From contig NC_003283.11 of NCBI RefSeq assembly GCF_000002985.6, positions 13,516,001-13,580,000 of the forward strand: a DNA stretch of 64,000 nucleotides, given 5' to 3'. The position numbers and the translations under genes were made by a program. Shown piece by piece: positions 59,229 through 64,000 of the stretch; position 1 is the first letter of the stretch, and every line of letters begins with the position of its first letter. Origin of the DNA: Caenorhabditis elegans. Lineage: Eukaryota; Nematoda; Chromadorea; Rhabditida; Rhabditidae. The notes under the pieces are model-generated. The model did not search any database, was not told where the DNA came from, and worked only from the letters and a program-made list of their open reading frames with translations.

Positions 59229-60626
59229 TTCGGAAGGTGGAAACAGAAACAGATCCAGACACACACTGATCAAAAAGTGGCTCTAACCTTGCCAATATTC
59301 CACTTACCTGCGCACCTATTTGTTTTTTGTCAATGATTCCAAGTGATTCTGGTTTGCCGTGGGAATTATTGATATGGAGATTATAGTTCTCAAGGCAGGC
59401 TCAGATTGCTCGGATCAAATGGGCACTTGCGTCTAGGACTTTCTTCTCTTATTTTTTTTTGAATTTCTTTCATTTGTATTTTAATTTTAGTTTAGATTTG
59501 CCATGTAAGTTTTTCCAAAAGCACTCTTTAACTAAGCCACTACAAAACATTTTGCTGCAGAAGAGCACTTTGAACTAGAAAAAGTTTGTCTTGCAAACTT
59601 TGGATGTTTTTGAAGGTTTTTAGAGATAAGCATTCTGGAAGATTTTGGAAAATGCCACATTTAAAAAATCTGAAAAGTTTCTTGATCGAGGATGAAGAAA
59701 GTTTCAGATGTTTTCTAAATAAAAAACAACTAGATTAGCCAAAAAGCTTTCAAGATGTCTACTCAATACCCTTAAAATCATCAACAGTGATCCCACACTA
59801 AATTTTTAATGAAAATATTGGAAATTCTTTCCCTTGACTGAGTTCCGATTTTCAATCATAGTGGAAATGATGTAAAAACCTAATTTCGTTTTATTCTGAA
59901 CACCTTTGTTTCATAAATATGCATCTCCACTTTCATAATTGTATTTCTAAAATTCGAAACTAAATGACATCCGATCGGTTTTCATCTCGTCCCGAAAAGG
60001 TAAACAAACAAGTCTCTCTTTGCCTGTTTCTCGAATGTCCACGTGGATTTCCTCCGACTTCCAAGCATCGGCTACTATGAAGGAGAGAGAGTGACATACT
60101 GACTATGGTCGATCGCCACTTGAACAAATATTAACCCCCGGGCGGTACGCGGCGCCCTCCCACCCTGTCCGCAACTCACCGCGCGCGCGCAGAAGCTGCA
60201 GGAGATAGACGCAGACGCAGTGCGGAAAGCTCCTTTTCAATTCAACCTTTGCATGTTGTTCCACACATCTAGCTCACTTAATTTTGCACTTTTGTAACCT
60301 ATTTTTATTGTTTTTGAGAGTAATGGGTTTGCGTTCAGACTTCCAAGGTCCAGTCCATAACTAAAAAACTAAAACATTGTTATCTTGAACCTATACTATC
60401 TATTTATTGAAATTGGAAAGTAAAAGTACAACTGAAATGGGAAACATTATCTCTAAAAATATTTAATCAGCTCTGTTTTTACACTTTTTTTCGGAAACAA
60501 TTTGGTTCAAAATTATTCCGATGCTCTCAAATTCAGACAAAGCAGTCTGCCATTTTAGATTTGCCCAAAGTCATTCAGATGCTCAAATACCTAATTAGTT
60601 TTTGGGCTTTTAATAAGTATATGCAT

Positions 60627-60765
60627 TTATGCCCATCTGCCATCACGGCTTATGCCTATCTGTATGCCTATCTGCCTTCACGGTCACCTACTTCATAGCA
60701 TGATTTCATGAAAGACATGAAACATGCGGTAGGCAAGAAGGGAGGTACATAGGTAGGCATAATTT
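60627..60765. repeat. TAGGCA-type dispersed repeat
   Basis: Contains TGCCCATCTGCCATCACGGC, two TATGCCTATCTG units, TGCCTTCACGGTCACC, then GCGGTAGGCAAGAAGGGAGG and ATAGGTAGGCATAA in inverse orientation. Same motif set as the copies at 18262, 21229, 42897 and 56577. Confidence 0.55.
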
Positions 60766-60846
60766 AGCTCTTAGGTGTTTAGAATTTTTCATAAATACTT
60801 CCAAAACTTTTCCATCATGAGTAACATCAAATCTCCAAATGTTTTT

Positions 60847-60911
60847 CAAGTTGAAATTACGAATTCCATACTTATCCAGTGGATAAGTATGGAATTCGTA
60901 ATTTCAACTTG
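60847..60911. repeat. Perfect 65-bp palindrome (32-bp arms, 1-nt centre)
   Basis: Bases 60847-60878 and 60880-60911 are exact inverse complements around a single G at 60879. The left arm begins CAAGTTGAAATTACG and the centre reads CTTATCCAGTGGATAAG. No pairing continues beyond the arms. The exactness implies a recent origin or active maintenance. Confidence 0.97.
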
Positions 60912-62972
60912 TATAATATCCACTTGCTGACCCACTATGCATCCCACTATGCATCTGCTTCCATTTTCTTCCAACATTCCATTTCCGTTATCACTATGTC
61001 TTGTTGACTCTTTCAAGCAAATTTCGTTTCAATTCAGACAACAATTGATAAGGTTCAATTGGTGTTGTTTGCTTACATGCGTGATTTTCAATTCATGTAC
61101 AGTCATACCTCTCACTAGCTGCATAGTCTGTATATTCATTGAACAATAGCTAGCAAAAAAAGAGACGAGACATTATTTGCTTTACTGATGTTGCGGTCTT
61201 GGGGCTGAAATGGAGCTGAAATTCAGAAATTTCGGAAATAAATTTTTTAAATAGAAATTTGAGAATTGATAGTATGTAGTTGAACGAACATATCAGTTCG
61301 TTTATGCGTATTTTCAATTTGTTTTACAAAAAGTTCAGCTAGATGTTAAACCCCTCCAAAGGCGTTCCGATTTCTCAGTTTGTCAAACAATTTTGTACAT
61401 ATTCCTTATTTCCTCATGACTCAGATTTCTTTGGCTAACTTTAACTATGCTAACCCAATGATCCTTAAAAAGTTTGAAATCTTCAACCCCGCCTTCTCTC
61501 CAATCAATGACTCACAATTTTTCCCATAAACTTATCCAAACTTTTGACTCATCCCCCTTCCCTGCTCTAACTCTTCCCGCCATTCAGTTTTTTTTTCGTT
61601 TCCGTTTCATAATCACTGAAGTAAGCATACAATATCAAGAATGACGCGGCGAAAAACGAAGTTTAGACAGTATCAGTAGCTTGAGAATTGAAATATGAAT
61701 CGCAAATATTAAAGAAAAAGTAAGAGGAAGAGAGAAAGAGATTGATGCGCGAGAAGAGCTGATGAGTATACAGTTTCTGCCAATCAAGTATACTTTCCAT
61801 TTTGGACGTAGTACGGAATAGATACCCCGTCTGTTTTCATTTTCTTTCTGAAGCTTCTGGTTCTCTCAAATAATTTTTTTGTAAAAATTAAAAGAATTTC
61901 ATCTTTAATATTTGCTATTTCCTTTTTTTGGTTGTGGCACCTCCATTTTGAGTCATCAAAAGGAAAGAGTCAATCGAAAAGAATTCAGTTCAATCAAGGC
62001 TTTATAAATGAAAATTTCCAAGAATTTGCCAAAAATAAGTTTTTTTTGTTTAAGCACTGTTTGGTTACTTTGTAACAATGCTTTTGATTTCCATTGAAAG
62101 AGTTTACACATTTTTACCTTGTTTAGGCTTGTGCCTAATTTTTTCTTAAATTTAAGCGTCAATTTTTCATATGATTTTGCAATTTATATATGTTATTCAA
62201 TTTTTAAGTAAATGATTTTTTTTCTAAAAGTATAAACACGAATTTCTGATTTTATATATTTAAGTAAACAAATTTCAAAAGCAGGAGACAAATGCAGAAA
62301 ATTGTCCATTCCGGTATGATAACCCCAATTTTGCAGATCTGTCGAACTCTCTTACCCCTAATATTCAAGATTCTGACCGACTTTAATGTTTGTGATTCCG
62401 TTCCTGAAACTCTTTTATTTCGTAAATCTACCCTAAATGACATCACTTTATCATAATTTTCTGAACAGTCTGAATTCTGTGCTTGTCTTGTCCACCTAGA
62501 TAGAACCTCCGCCTCTTCGTTTTCCGGTGAATCTTCCGGCGTGTGCACAATGAGTCACACGGTGTCTTTACCTGTCTATGGGTTTCTCAGAACACTTCCC
62601 CCGTAGATCTCATTTCCATATTGTTTTTTTTTGAATATGATATTGCAAAGGCTTTCGATTGTTTCGTTTCTCTGTCAGAGCTATCATTATATTGACGATC
62701 GATGTGTCAATATTTTGAATACAAAACGCTTCTTCACTCCTCCCTTCTCTCCATTCTCTTGTATCGTACTCGTCTCCTTCTTCTCCTTTTTACTGCCTTA
62801 TCGATAAAACATGCGGGAGAATGGAAATGGATGCTTTTCCATCTTCTACAACAACTCTTTTCAACGTGTTACCATTCTTTCCATACTATTTCCCACACAC
62901 ACACACTGCCCAGTCTCTTTTTATCAGCATACTCTCGAGTTCATATTATTTATTTATTTATTGTTTTTCAGT

Positions 62973-63792
62973 ATGTCAGTGGATCAAACGATAACAGAGC
63001 TCAGTGGCACATTGTCTCAATTGAGCACATTAGTAGCACATATCAATGGACAGATTTCGGGTATCACGGGACGAGTCAATCAGACTTTGGACAATTTCGA
63101 TCAGGCTGTTGCGAACTTAGCGAAAGACGCGGGTTCCCTGACATATCAAGTTGGAAATACGGTACAACAAGTGAGTTTTTTTTTAAATTAATGTTCAAGT
63201 TTTTTATTAAATTTTGTCGTTGAGGGCCTGTCTATTTGAGCAGAAAAGTTTTTTTTCGATAACAATTAATTTGTTTTTTAGTTTAAAAAATGTTTGCCTG
63301 AATTTTAAAAAATGTCTGAAGAAGCACTAATATAAAATTTTGTAAAGTTATTTTCAGGTACCCAATGCTTGGATATTCTACTTCATCTTCATTACACTGA
63401 TAGTCGTTTTTATTTTATTATCAATTCTAATTCTTCTCAGCGTTGTTACAAAAGCCCAAGTGATCTATTCATTTATGAAAGGAGGTTCGGACGACAGTGA
63501 GTTCTATTTAAAATTTCCAAACATTTTTGACATGTAAATGTTGTGAAGTCCTTTTTGTCTCCCACTAAAGCCTTAAAGTTTTATTTTCTTTCAAAGCCTC
63601 ATTTCTTTTTTTTGTGTGCCATGATTCAGTCTGCCTTCCATTTCAGGTTCCAAACGAATGCTCGTCGAAAAAACACGACGAAGTACTGCGGATTTTGGAC
63701 CACAACGAATGAGAACGTCAATGAGGCATGTGCAGATTCCTATGGAGACTGAGCCAAGGAGACCCGGATTTCGAAGAGGTGTGAACTTCTAA
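62973..63792 (+). CDS. Small single-pass membrane protein with helical N-terminus
   Basis: Exons 62973-63170, 63358-63496 and 63647-63792 join to 160 aa. Residues 1-66 form an amphipathic, coiled-coil-like region (ITELSGTLSQLSTLVAHING … VNQTLDNFDQAVANLAKDAG). One strong membrane segment spans about residues 70-97 (WIFYFIFITLIVVFILLSIL…). The tail is strongly basic and Arg/Met-rich (KRMLVEKTRRS … RPGFRRGVNF). TTTTTCAG stands one base before the ATG, suggesting trans-splicing. AATAAA (63791-63796) overlaps the TAA stop, so the 3' UTR is extremely short. Function unknown; a tail cytosolic by the positive-inside rule is inferred. It resembles the protein at 56136-57329 in layout. Confidence 0.85.
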
Positions 63793-64000
63793 TAAAAGTT
63801 GTGATGTGATCGTTTTTGTAATAACCGATTATATTTGGTTTTAGTCAAAGTTTAAAAATGTCTTTAGATAATCTTGAGAACTACTAAAAATATTTGAGAG
63901 GACCGTAAAAATCTGACCGTTTTATATTATTAAAAGTGTTTAGATGGACTAACTGACTAATTCTTTGACTAATTTTCTGTTGTTGAACTGGTTCACAAAA
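63793..64000. other. Downstream flank
   Basis: AT-rich sequence after the last gene; nothing recognised. Confidence 0.5.

Larger units (their letters stand above)
58837..62972. other. Intergenic upstream region with GC-rich island and repeats
   Basis: Includes a TG microsatellite (59207-59228) and a CT-rich stretch at 59090-59190. A GC-rich island at 60130-60230 holds CCCGGGCGGTACGCGGCGCC, CGCGCGCGCG and GACGCAGACGCAG. A purine-rich block lies at 61710-61770. The palindrome and TAGGCA repeat are listed separately. A 98-codon minus frame (62548-62252) ends in a hydrophobic stretch but has only a GTG start and an upstream stop, so it is not called. Confidence 0.45.

Noticed and set aside
62252-62548. 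98-codon minus frame ending in a hydrophobic segment
   Set aside because: Begins only with GTG, with an in-frame stop just upstream and no acceptor, so there is no plausible way to translate it.

Overview
The window reads as a free-living nematode chromosome, and several proteins match Caenorhabditis elegans loci I recognise (caveolin cav-2, the double-BIR protein bir-2, the complex I assembly factor nuaf-1). The gene set agrees with my memory of the C. elegans chromosome V region of cosmids C56A3 and C50B8. Supporting signs are AT-rich DNA, many very short introns (about 40-60 nt) with TTTTCAG acceptors, TTTCAG directly before several start codons (trans-splice-like), and dense inverted-repeat elements.

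Layout. 1-7500: AT-rich, gene-poor DNA with a MITE and a tRNA-like remnant. 7530-13658 (+): an Sre-family chemoreceptor. One of its introns carries a nest of mobile DNA: a tRNA-like SINE, split by a 4.1-kb TA-flanked element, which carries decayed host-like exons and a 2.1-kb palindrome. 13738-14740 (-): a secreted transthyretin-like protein, tail to tail with the receptor. 16027-20105 (-): a peptide-type GPCR (frpr-5) with an upstream alternative first exon. 20.1-33.4 kb: a large AT-rich region in which I see no gene.

34.7-47.9 kb is compact: a membrane RING protein whose RING lies in a separate last exon (-), a divergent unrecognised 378-aa protein (+), a MICU-type mitochondrial EF-hand protein (-), caveolin cav-2 (+), type II phosphatidylinositol 4-kinase (+) and a Gly-rich ground-like protein (-). 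49.8-53.9 kb: a mitochondrial RRM protein (+), nuaf-1 (-) and bir-2 (+), the last two divergent over about 225 bp. 56.1-63.8 kb: two small single-pass membrane proteins of similar design (+), separated by repeats.

Functional links visible from sequence are modest. Three genes point to mitochondria (MICU-like, SLIRP-like, nuaf-1), three to membrane trafficking or signalling (cav-2, PI4K II, membrane RING) and two to chemosensory or peptide reception. They are not arranged as a pathway. Exon joins were checked by reading frame: every coding model below sums to a multiple of three. Unique features are the nested elements, the hidden RING exon and several exact or near-exact palindromes. I see no CRISPR, prophage or novel defence-like system.
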